From M1-B18 sp048264125 (GTDB taxonomy: Bacteria > Bacillota > Clostridia > Peptostreptococcales > Natronincolaceae): a DNA stretch of 44,691 bases. The notes below the pieces were generated by a model. The model worked only from the letters and a program-made list of their open reading frames with translations. It was not told the DNA's origin and did no database searches. How positions within the stretch are numbered: the stretch's first letter is position 1; every line of letters starts with the position of its first letter. Where the stretch lies: NCBI GenBank assembly GCA_048264125.1, contig JBLXDM010000016.1:1-44691 (forward strand). Direction: 5' to 3'. The position numbers and the translations under genes are program-made. Shown here piece by piece: positions 23,427-30,622 of the stretch.

Positions 23427-23933
23427 CTAAACATTTTTAATCTGCTCCTCTATATCCCTAATTTCATCTCTGATATTGGCAGCAGCTTCAAACTCCTCCG
23501 CCTCAATAAGCTGCTGAAGCTTCTGCTTAAGCTGTTTAGCTTGCCGCTTTAGGTGAATCACCCCACCAGTCCTCTTTGGCACCTTCCCTAAATGCTGTTG
23601 ATTGCCCTGAATTTTTTTTATTAAAGGATTTAATTTTTTTTCAAAGGCTTCGTAGCAGGCCTCGCAGCCCAATCTTCCCTCCTGCTTGAACCTCAAAAAG
23701 GTCATGCCGCACTCCTGGCATATCTCATCTACGTATACGAAGCTGTGCTGAGGGCTCATATTTGCATCCAACAGGCTGGTTAAGAAATTGGGTATAGTAA
23801 AAGGATTATGCAGACTTATATTCTCTTTGTTTTTAGCACAAACCTCGCATAAATGTATCTCTTCCTTTTGTCCCTGTATTATCTTAGTCATATGAACTGT
23901 AGCCGTTCTTTTCTGACATTCATCACAAAGCAC
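23427..23933 (-). CDS. mcsA: McsA, activator of protein-arginine kinase McsB
   Basis: The 168-aa protein has two CxxC zinc-binding pairs at the N-terminus (CDECQKRTATVHMTK, CEVCAKN), a second pair in the middle (CQECGMTF, CEACYEAF) and a C-terminal UVR motif (LKQKLQQLIEAEEFEAAANI). McsA binds and stimulates McsB. The start is GTG at 23931-23933 after GGAGGGG; it lies 2 bp after the ctsR stop. This gene order is conserved in low-GC Gram-positives. Confidence 0.95.
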   Translation of the reverse strand: MLCDECQKRTATVHMTKIIQGQKEEIHLCEVCAKNKENISLHNPFTIPNFLTSLLDANMSPQHSFVYVDEICQECGMTFLRFKQEGRLGCEACYEAFEKKLNPLIKKIQGNQQHLGKVPKRTGGVIHLKRQAKQLKQKLQQLIEAEEFEAAANIRDEIRDIEEQIKNV

Positions 23934-23935
23934 AA

Positions 23936-24403
23936 TTACCCCTCCCTTTTTAACAGCACCGACAGCATACTCTTTAAAATATTCCCTCTTATTTGATCCT
24001 TAAGATTTAAAGGAGCAACCAGAGCATGATCCTCCATCGCCGCCTGCATAATTTTTGCCTCTCTATTGCTTATGAATTGATATTCCACCAATGCCGTTAT
24101 AATGCGGTTGGCTTCGCTCTTTGTTAACGAGCTTTGCAGCTCCTCCATAACGATATGCTGAAGAAAGCTGTTCTTATCGACAATCAGACGGGTTATTTTT
24201 ATATACCCCCCGCCACCTCTTTGACTTTCAATAATATAGCCTTGATTAAAATTAAATCTTGTCATAAGCACATAATTTATTTGTGAGGGTGAGCAATCAA
24301 AGTATTTTGCCAATTCATTTCTCTGTATCTCAATACTATCTTCAACGCTTTGTTGAATCAGCGTCTTTAAAAAGTTCTCTATTAGGTCGCTTATTCTTGC
24401 CAT
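23936..24403 (-). CDS. ctsR: Transcriptional repressor CtsR
   Basis: CtsR is the class III heat-shock repressor that binds direct heptad repeats near clp promoters. The 155-aa protein has an N-terminal winged HTH (DCSPSQINYVLMTRFNFNQG) with the glycine-rich wing SQRGGGGYIKI, which is the thermosensing loop in B. subtilis, and a helical C-terminal dimerisation domain. It is the first gene of the operon and sits behind its own CtsR operator at 24421-24438. Confidence 0.96.
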   Translation of the reverse strand: MARISDLIENFLKTLIQQSVEDSIEIQRNELAKYFDCSPSQINYVLMTRFNFNQGYIIESQRGGGGYIKITRLIVDKNSFLQHIVMEELQSSLTKSEANRIITALVEYQFISNREAKIMQAAMEDHALVAPLNLKDQIRGNILKSMLSVLLKREG

Positions 24404-24420
24404 TTCACCACTCCCTACTT

Positions 24421-24438
24421 TTTGACCTTCTTTGACTT
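24421..24438 (-). promoter_or_regulatory. CtsR operator
   Basis: On the minus strand the direct repeat AGTCAAAGAAGGTCAAA matches the CtsR box pattern (two GTCAAA-type half-sites spaced by three). It lies immediately downstream of the -10 box at 24441-24446, so binding would block the polymerase at the start site. Confidence 0.85.
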
Positions 24439-24440
24439 TT

Positions 24441-24469
24441 ATTATAATAATTTACCATTTTAATTTCAA
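24441..24469 (-). promoter_or_regulatory. Sigma-A promoter of the ctsR operon
   Basis: On the minus strand TTGAAA (24469-24464), a 17-bp spacer and TATAAT (24446-24441) precede the CtsR box. The rest of the gap to 24604 is AT-rich without other recognisable features. Confidence 0.8.
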
Positions 24470-24605
24470 TGGGGTTTTACTATAATAATATCGCAAATTT
24501 GCCAGTTCTAAACAATTAAAATAAATTAGCGCCGGTTTTCTCAAAATATCTCCTATTACCTATGTTTCTTATAAAAATTTTCATGCATCATCAATATATA
24601 TGTAA

Positions 24606-24662
24606 CAAAAAAAAGTGCCCTTAGGTATTTTAGCCTTTTTATAGCTTAAAATACCTAAGGGC
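24606..24662 (-). terminator. Strong terminator after the 78-aa gene
   Basis: A long near-perfect stem (GCCCTTAGGTATTTTA and its complement, loop AGCTATAAAAAGGC) is followed by nine T-type bases with one G before them, TTTTTTTTG. It separates the small gene from the ctsR operon. Confidence 0.92.
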
Positions 24663-24675
24663 AGACATAAATTAC

Positions 24676-24912
24676 CTACTTTCTTTTAGCGTGTATATAA
24701 TATCGCTCTCCAACTTCATCTCCCTTGGGAAGGCACTGAAAGCCCTCCCTTTCAAGCACTCCAATTAGTTGGTCTGACTGATGAGCATCTCTGTTGTCCA
24801 TTCCGATAACAATCTCGTCGTTATTATCAACATTTCTTAATGCCTCCATAAGCCGTTGGCTTGCACTTGGACCCAATTCACTATTATAGTTTATAAATAT
24901 CTGCTGCTGCAT
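24676..24912 (-). CDS. Small soluble protein, unknown function
   Basis: The 78-aa protein starts MQQQIFINYNSELGPSASQR and continues with a mixed alpha/beta pattern: a strand, a helix (LMEALRN), a strand (EIVIGMD), a helix and a final strand (GERYYIHAKRK). No TM or signal peptide is seen. A ribosome site AGGAGTG precedes the ATG and a strong terminator follows, so it is a real monocistronic gene. I do not recognise the family; the layout is loosely like small TusA/SirA-type folds but without their Cys-Pro motif, so no function is assigned. Confidence 0.7.
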   Translation of the reverse strand: MQQQIFINYNSELGPSASQRLMEALRNVDNNDEIVIGMDNRDAHQSDQLIGVLEREGFQCLPKGDEVGERYYIHAKRK

Positions 24913-25019
24913 TATATCACTCCTTCCTATTGTTAGTTTCGATAAAATTTAGTATAATGTTGCGTTGTATTTTTTACCTATAAATCCATCTTTTTAATAA
25001 ATCACTGTAGAAGAAAGTA

Positions 25020-25051
25020 TAAAAAAAATAGCATGTGCTGTAGCACATGCT
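25020..25051 (-). terminator. Terminator after the EF-G-like gene
   Basis: On the minus strand AGCATGTGCT-AC-AGCACATGCT is followed by ATTTTTTTTAT. It is a perfect stem, just downstream of the stop codon at 25060. Confidence 0.92.
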
Positions 25052-25059
25052 GGAAGGAT

Positions 25060-27129
25060 CTATTCTTTAGCCGCTCTCGCAGCTTCCACTATCTTTTCGC
25101 TAATCATCTGAGGCACCTCTTCATATCTTGTGAAATCCATTGTAAAATATCCCCTAGCCTGTGTCATTGATCTGAGATCTGTGGCATATTTAAACATTTC
25201 CGACTGTGGCACCTCTGCTATTACTAATTGGAAGCCCTTTGCCTGTGGCTCCATTCCTACGATTCTTCCACGACGTTTGTTTAGGTCTCCCATTACATCC
25301 CCCATGTAATCCTCCGGCACATAAACTCTTACCTCTGCTATCGGCTCCAGCAGCACCGGCTTAGCTGTCTCCATGCCCTTTCTGAAGGCCAATGAGGCAG
25401 CTATTTTAAAAGCCATTTCCGAGGAATCAACATCATGATAGGAGCCATCATATAATATGGCTTTTATATTTACAACAGGATATCCTGCCAAGGCGCCTGC
25501 CTCTAAGCATTCCCTCACGCCCTTTTCAACTGCCGGGATGTATTGTCTGGGGACTGAACCACCGAATATCTCCTCTGTAAACTCAAACTCAGAGCTACTG
25601 GGCTCAAATCTCATTTTTACATCACCATATTGACCATGTCCACCGGATTGCTTCTTATGCTTTCCTTGGACATCTGATTTGCCCTTAATGGTCTCTCTAT
25701 ACGGAACCTTGGCATCCGTTAGCTCCACATCTGTGCCAAATTTATTCTTTAGCTTGCTGACTAAAACCTTTATGTGCAGCTCTCCTTGACCCTTGATGAT
25801 AGTTTGCTTTGTTTCCTTGTTTCTATCAAGTCTGAAGGTTGGGTCCTCCTCTGTCAGCTTCAGGAGACCATGATTGATTTTATCCTCATCACCCTTTGCC
25901 TTTGGTTCGACTGCAAGATATAGCTGTGGTTCACTGAATTCAATTCCGCTGTATATAATCGGGCTATTTACACTGCATAGGGTATCTCCAGTACTGGTAT
26001 TTTGAAGCTTTGCAACAGCTGCTATATCTCCAGCCATAACCTCTTTAACCTCGATCTGGTTCTTACCTCTTAATAGGAAGGGATTACCCAGCTTTTCCTT
26101 TTCATCTCTGTTGGCATTAAGCACCTCCATATCTGAGGTTAGTTTTCCTGATATAATTTTCAGCAAGGAAATCTTTCCAACATAGGCGTCAACTATAGTT
26201 TTAAATACCTGCGCCGAGAAGGGTTCATTCGCCTCAAGGGTTCGCTCCTCTAGCTTATCATTATATGGATTCTTGCCTTGCTTTGCAGGCATATCCTTTG
26301 GCGATGGTGAATAGTCCACGATCATATCCAACAGAGTATGGATGCCGACATTCTTAGCTGCTGAGCCGCATATTACAGGAATTATATCAGCATTGATAAT
26401 TCCTCTTCTCAGTCCGTCTTGAATTTCCTTCTCTGTGAACTCCTCACCGGCGAAGTACTTTTCCATAAGCACCTCATCGGACTCTGCAACTGACTCCAAG
26501 AGCATCTCTCTTATGCTCATTGCCTCCTCCATTAGTGCCTGAGGGATTGGCTTGTCTATACAATCCTTTCCGTCATACTCTCTGGCTGTCATTTTTGCTA
26601 TGTTAACGTTTCCAATAAAGCCTTCCTTTTCTCCTAATGGGATTTGGAAGGGGGCAACCTTCTTGCCGAATTTCTCTCTTAAATCATTTAGAACCTTAGT
26701 AAAATCTGAATTTTCACGATCCATCTTATTTACAAATATAAAGGTTGGCGTCTTTTTGTCAACTGCATAGTCCCATGCCTTTTCCGTACCTACTTCGATT
26801 CCACTGGTTGCATCCACCATAATGATTATGCCTCCGGCAACCTTAATAGCACTTTGAACTTCTCCGACAAAATCAAAATATCCTGGGGTATCTAGAAAAT
26901 TAATCTTGCATTCCTTCCATTCTATTGGAATCAGTGAAGTACTGATGGATATTCTTCTGGCGATTTCCTCTTTATCAAAGTCTGAAACAGTATTTCCGTC
27001 CTCTGTTCTACCCATTCTAGTAGTCAACTTTGCTGCGAACAATGCGGCTTCCGTTACTGAAGTCTTACCACTTCCACCATGTCCTAATAAGGCAATATTC
27101 CTGATCCGATCAGCTTCGTATAATTTCAT
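25060..27129 (-). CDS. Elongation factor G-like translational GTPase (FusA2 type)
   Basis: The 689-aa protein has the full EF-G layout: G domain (P-loop GHGGSGKTSVTEA, DTPGYFDFVGE, NKMDREN), domain II, domain III, domain IV (GGHGQYGDVKMRFEP) and domain V. It differs from canonical EF-G: P-loop GHGGSGKT instead of AHIDAGKT, and Tyr in DTPGYFDF where EF-G has the catalytic His. These are features of the EF-G-2 paralogue branch. It is unlinked to rpsL-rpsG. Role likely ribosome-associated but distinct from the main EF-G; not settled. AGGAGG lies before the ATG. Confidence 0.9.
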   Translation of the reverse strand: MKLYEADRIRNIALLGHGGSGKTSVTEAALFAAKLTTRMGRTEDGNTVSDFDKEEIARRISISTSLIPIEWKECKINFLDTPGYFDFVGEVQSAIKVAGGIIIMVDATSGIEVGTEKAWDYAVDKKTPTFIFVNKMDRENSDFTKVLNDLREKFGKKVAPFQIPLGEKEGFIGNVNIAKMTAREYDGKDCIDKPIPQALMEEAMSIREMLLESVAESDEVLMEKYFAGEEFTEKEIQDGLRRGIINADIIPVICGSAAKNVGIHTLLDMIVDYSPSPKDMPAKQGKNPYNDKLEERTLEANEPFSAQVFKTIVDAYVGKISLLKIISGKLTSDMEVLNANRDEKEKLGNPFLLRGKNQIEVKEVMAGDIAAVAKLQNTSTGDTLCSVNSPIIYSGIEFSEPQLYLAVEPKAKGDEDKINHGLLKLTEEDPTFRLDRNKETKQTIIKGQGELHIKVLVSKLKNKFGTDVELTDAKVPYRETIKGKSDVQGKHKKQSGGHGQYGDVKMRFEPSSSEFEFTEEIFGGSVPRQYIPAVEKGVRECLEAGALAGYPVVNIKAILYDGSYHDVDSSEMAFKIAASLAFRKGMETAKPVLLEPIAEVRVYVPEDYMGDVMGDLNKRRGRIVGMEPQAKGFQLVIAEVPQSEMFKYATDLRSMTQARGYFTMDFTRYEEVPQMISEKIVEAARAAKE

Positions 27130-27235
27130 TACCCTTCCTCCTTATTCTGTAAAGTTAGAATTTTTAGATTAAATACAATATTCTATATGTTTTAATAAAT
27201 CCCTTTTTTTATTTATTACAAAATCTAGAAAAATT

Positions 27236-27306
27236 CACAATCCAGAGTTTGCAACAGCTACATCTTCTCCTAAGGGCCTTATGCCTTTTCCCCTCCTCGC
27301 TCTCTG
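27236..27306 (-). other. GC-rich structured patch in the fusA2-hisC gap
   Basis: In an otherwise AT-rich 348-bp gap, this ~70-bp patch is much richer in G and C. On the minus strand CAGAG (about 27306) can pair with CUCUG (about 27242), enclosing GGAGGGGAAAAGGC and GGCCCUUAGG segments. It could be a leader element of the downstream EF-G-like gene, or a degraded sequence. No known riboswitch motif is recognised. The rest of the gap holds the hisC promoter and AT-rich sequence. Confidence 0.3.
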
Positions 27307-27422
27307 AAAAATATATGATTTTTTTAAAGAATAATGACAAATAATTTCTTCACTTTATGGGATATTATAATATGGATGAAATACCAATTTTTATCTATTG
27401 CTATTTCTATTGTTTACAATTA

Positions 27423-27431
27423 TGCTATAAT
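27423..27431 (+). promoter_or_regulatory. Extended -10 promoter for hisC
   Basis: TGCTATAAT is an extended -10 element (TGn plus TATAAT) 47 bp before the ATG. No good -35 lies at 17 bp, consistent with an extended -10 promoter. Confidence 0.5.
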
Positions 27432-27478
27432 GTATTTGTAGGATTTTAAATTTTTTTGATGGATGAAAGGGGATTTGT

Positions 27479-28555
27479 ATGAGCATACAGTTTAGACCTC
27501 AAATTAAGGATTTAGTACCATATAAGCCTGGAAAGCCAATTGAGGACGTAAAAAAAGAATTTGGCTTAAAGGAAGTTATAAAGCTGGCTTCTAACGAGAA
27601 TCCGCTAGGCTCCTCACCAAAGGTTAAGGAAGCCATATTAAAGGCCCTAGATGATTTAAATTTTTATCCTGATGGGAATAGTACCGATTTAAAAAGAACA
27701 ATAGCTGACAGACTAGGAATAAAGCTAAACCAGGTTCTGCCCAGCTGCGGCTCTGACGAAATGGTTGACCAGATTTCCAAAACCTTTATTAATGAAGGCG
27801 ATGAGGTAATAGTTGCCAATGTTACCTTCCCACGATACCTTTCTACAGCTATTATGATGGGGGGAACTCCTGTTATAGTTCCATTAAAGGATTTTACATA
27901 TGACCTGGAGGCTATGAAGCAGGCTATCACCTCCAAGACAAAGCTTATATGGCTTTGCAACCCCAATAATCCTACTGGTACAATGTTTACTGAAGGAGCC
28001 CTGCTGGACTTCCTGGACAGTGTTCCAAAGGATATCGTAGTGGTGTATGATGAAGCCTACAAGGAATATGTAACCCGTGAGGATTATCTGCATGACAGCA
28101 TAAAGTTGCTGGATAAATATTCAAATGTGATTATTATGAGGACCTTCTCAAAGGCCTATGGTCTAGCTGCCTTAAGAGTAGGATACACTATGGCTTCTGA
28201 GGAAATCATAAATGAGATAAACAAAATACGTGGACCCTTCAATGTCACTACCCTATCTCAGGTTGCTGCTATAGCTGCACTGGAGGATATTGATTTTTTA
28301 AAGGAAAGCTACGAGGTAAATAAAGAAGGTAAGCTCTATATTTATAAGGCCTTTGAGGAAATGGGCATAGCTTATGCACCTTCAGAAACAAATCATATTT
28401 TCTTTGATGCAAAGAGGGATGCACAGGAGGTCTTTGTTGAATTACAAAAGAAGGGTATGATCGTACGCCCAATCTTTGGCACCTTTGTTAGGGTATCCAT
28501 AGGCACAATGGAGCAAAACAAGAAATTTATTGACCTTCTAAAAACAGTATTATAG
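27479..28555 (+). CDS. hisC: Histidinol-phosphate aminotransferase-like enzyme (class I/II, PLP)
   Basis: The 358-aa fold-type I aminotransferase has the HisC features: N-terminal LVPYKPGKPIEDVKKEFGL and LASNENPLGSSPKV, LCNPNNPTGT, DEAYKEYV, and the PLP-lysine motif TFSKAYGLAALRVGY, followed by the Arg substrate site in VRIS-type VRVSIGT. It converts imidazole-acetol-phosphate with glutamate; in stand-alone copies it may act on phenylpyruvate/4-hydroxyphenylpyruvate. No other his gene is nearby, so the physiological substrate is uncertain. AAAGGGGAT precedes the ATG, and a terminator follows at 28570-28595. Confidence 0.88.
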   Translation: MSIQFRPQIKDLVPYKPGKPIEDVKKEFGLKEVIKLASNENPLGSSPKVKEAILKALDDLNFYPDGNSTDLKRTIADRLGIKLNQVLPSCGSDEMVDQISKTFINEGDEVIVANVTFPRYLSTAIMMGGTPVIVPLKDFTYDLEAMKQAITSKTKLIWLCNPNNPTGTMFTEGALLDFLDSVPKDIVVVYDEAYKEYVTREDYLHDSIKLLDKYSNVIIMRTFSKAYGLAALRVGYTMASEEIINEINKIRGPFNVTTLSQVAAIAALEDIDFLKESYEVNKEGKLYIYKAFEEMGIAYAPSETNHIFFDAKRDAQEVFVELQKKGMIVRPIFGTFVRVSIGTMEQNKKFIDLLKTVL

Positions 28556-28569
28556 GAATTGAAATTGCT

Positions 28570-28595
28570 AAGGCACCCCTCAAGGGTGCCTTTTT
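28570..28595. terminator. Terminator between hisC and the DUF418 gene
   Basis: AAGGCACCC-CTCA-AGGGTGCC is followed by TTTTTG on the plus strand and lies between convergent genes, so it may also work for the minus-strand DUF418 gene. Confidence 0.85.
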
Positions 28596-28607
28596 GATGA
28601 CTTTATA

Positions 28608-29837
28608 TTATGTCCTGTCTAATATCCCTTTATCATTTATTTGTCTACCGTAGGTGAATCGTCTCCACAGCCATTCCATAGGTCCATAGGTGAAGGAGCT
28701 TAGCCATAATTTGCTGAATATAAGCTGTGCGATGTAAATTGCGACTGCGATTAAGAGACCCATGGCGTAACCAGCCCTTCCAAAGTATCCTAAGCCATAG
28801 CCATTAAAAATAAATATAGCCACCACAGTTTGCAGCAGATAGTTGGTTAACGCCATTCGTCCAACATAGGCAAAGGGCTTCATTAGCCTGTAGCCTAATG
28901 GTCTGTTGATAATTAATACGATAGAGGTAATGTAGAAAAAGCAAATTGCTATGCCTGAATAGTACTTAATGATTTCCTTAAGGGCCATTACCCAAGCTAT
29001 CGTGGTCGATTCCCCCAGCCGCATAAAGATAAAAAGTGCACTATTCAGCAGTAGACCCAATATCAACGTCAGCCTCCATATCCGCTTAATTAAGCCCATC
29101 TGCTGGCTAAGATTTTTATGCAGCTGAGTTTTTCCTGCATATAGCCCCAAGAGAAACAGCACCATTACATTGGGTATGACAAATAAATTGTTCAATAGTG
29201 CATTAAATACCTCATATGTAATCCTGGTTCCAAGAATTTCAGTATAGGTGCCCTGCTGAAAAATATTTACAATATCCATACTTCTGTATTTCATCTGAAG
29301 CAAATACGTCTGATGGTCTACACCTGCCAGATAAATGCCATTTAACAGATAAATTCCTCCCAGCAGCACTGTTGCTAAAATAAAATATCTAAAAATACTC
29401 TTCTTAAGCCTCGGCAGCTCATATTTCCATTTTCTTAAAAGTATAAAGCCTGCGATTGCATAGGTGTGTAGAACATCACCCGTCCAAAGAAATATGAGAT
29501 GCGTGAGCCCCACGATAAGCAGTACAAATATTCTCCTTTTAAAAAGCCTTGATGTATCTCCTCTGTCCTGGGCCCTCTCCATAAATATATAGAAGCCTAG
29601 GCCAAATAAAAATGAAAATATGGTGTAAAACTTTCCCTCAACAAAAAGCTTTATGAACCACGCAGCTATGCTGTCAGCTGAATTGGTTATACTGCTGAGG
29701 GGAGGGGTGAAATAAAAAACCGTTCCCTTGAAGGCCAGCATATTAGCCACCAAAACCCCCAGCAAAGCGAAGCCCCTGACGATATCCAGCGCTTCTATTC
29801 TATCTTTAGCTCCAACAGGTCTTGCTTCAAGCTCCAT
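28608..29837 (-). CDS. DUF418 family multi-pass membrane protein
   Basis: The 409-aa protein has about ten TM segments. It begins with the family motif IEALDIVRGFALLGVLVANM, and the C-terminal half matches the DUF418 domain (RPFAYVGRMALTNYLLQTVV, FGYFGRAGYAMG-like sequence and a final YGPMEWLWRRFTYG). DUF418 proteins (B. subtilis YeiB/YxaH type) are related to acyltransferase_3-like heparan-acetyltransferase folds, but their activity is not established. It is monocistronic, convergent with hisC. Confidence 0.85.
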   Translation of the reverse strand: MELEARPVGAKDRIEALDIVRGFALLGVLVANMLAFKGTVFYFTPPLSSITNSADSIAAWFIKLFVEGKFYTIFSFLFGLGFYIFMERAQDRGDTSRLFKRRIFVLLIVGLTHLIFLWTGDVLHTYAIAGFILLRKWKYELPRLKKSIFRYFILATVLLGGIYLLNGIYLAGVDHQTYLLQMKYRSMDIVNIFQQGTYTEILGTRITYEVFNALLNNLFVIPNVMVLFLLGLYAGKTQLHKNLSQQMGLIKRIWRLTLILGLLLNSALFIFMRLGESTTIAWVMALKEIIKYYSGIAICFFYITSIVLIINRPLGYRLMKPFAYVGRMALTNYLLQTVVAIFIFNGYGLGYFGRAGYAMGLLIAVAIYIAQLIFSKLWLSSFTYGPMEWLWRRFTYGRQINDKGILDRT

Positions 29838-29963
29838 AAATAATCTCCTTATACAAAATATTTGAAGCCTTGCTCCACTTTAAATTATTTCTATACGAAT
29901 TACTTTATTCCTTCAATTAGCTGAGGAAATTGGATATTATCGTAGGAGTGCAAATATATTTTA

Positions 29964-30074
29964 GTTTATACAAAGTTAAAAGTTTATCGCGCATTGCCTA
30001 GGGCTAATAACATTTAAAATTATTCAAATTAGCCCGTGGGGCACTAAGCAGGAAACTTTTGACTTTGTATAAAC
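29964..30074. repeat. 111-bp hairpin element, MITE-like
   Basis: Inverted arms of 22 bp (GTTTATACAAAGTTAAAAGT.. at 29964-29985, and ..ACTTTTGACTTTGTATAAAC at 30053-30074) differ at a single position. Inside, GGGCTAAT and ATTAGCCC also pair, so the whole element can fold into one long hairpin. A partial copy of the right end occurs at 6422-6446. It has no coding capacity. The remaining sequence in this 368-bp gap shows no gene. Confidence 0.8.
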
Positions 30075-30206
30075 ATACTACTCATCTTTATAATGCAACT
30101 CTCACAGCTAAAAATCCTGTGCAACACTCCAAAATTCTCCTTTTAGGAACTATAGCTACTAAGTTCTCGTCTAATACTATATAATTATAAAAAAAGGAGG
30201 GATATT

Positions 30207-30491
30207 ATGGACCGCTTTGTATTAATACTTTTAGCTATAGCCCTTGCATTTGCAGTAATAAGCTATTTGCTGAACCGAGTTTTTAGAGGCAGACGCTTCG
30301 TTAAATATATTTTGCCCATATTCATCCTGGGTACATCAGCATATTATTTCTATTCAGCCACCATAGTTAAGGGAGGTACAGGCTTTGAGGACCTGGGAAA
30401 TATATTGCTGGCCATAATGCTGCTGGCGGGAGGCCTAGCAGGCACAATAACCAGCCTTATTCTGGATCGTCGGCGCAAAAGAAAATATTAG
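30207..30491 (+). CDS. Small three-TM membrane protein, unknown function
   Basis: The 94-aa protein has three hydrophobic segments (residues about 4-22, 33-50 and 62-84) with Arg/Lys-rich loops (NRVFRGRRFVK) and a C-terminal RRRKRKY tail. A strong AAAGGAGGG ribosome site precedes the ATG by 7-8 nt. No family recognised. It is upstream of the pyrophosphatase gene but ~130 bp away with a possible promoter in between, so they may not be co-transcribed. Confidence 0.72.
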   Translation: MDRFVLILLAIALAFAVISYLLNRVFRGRRFVKYILPIFILGTSAYYFYSATIVKGGTGFEDLGNILLAIMLLAGGLAGTITSLILDRRRKRKY

Positions 30492-30551
30492 CTACAAAGC
30501 AATCACCGAAAAATTATCAGTAACTGCATGTTCAAATTTACTGTGTTTTGA

Positions 30552-30557
30552 TATAAT
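30552..30557 (+). promoter_or_regulatory. Putative -10 box for the pyrophosphatase gene
   Basis: TATAAT lies about 65 bp before the chosen start codon. The -35 region (TGTTCA at 30529-30534) is weak, so this is a low-confidence promoter. Confidence 0.35.
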
Positions 30558-30622
30558 AAACCAATAGATTTATGCAGAGCCATAAATAATTATTGAAAAT
30601 AGTGGAATTGAAGGTGATTGTA

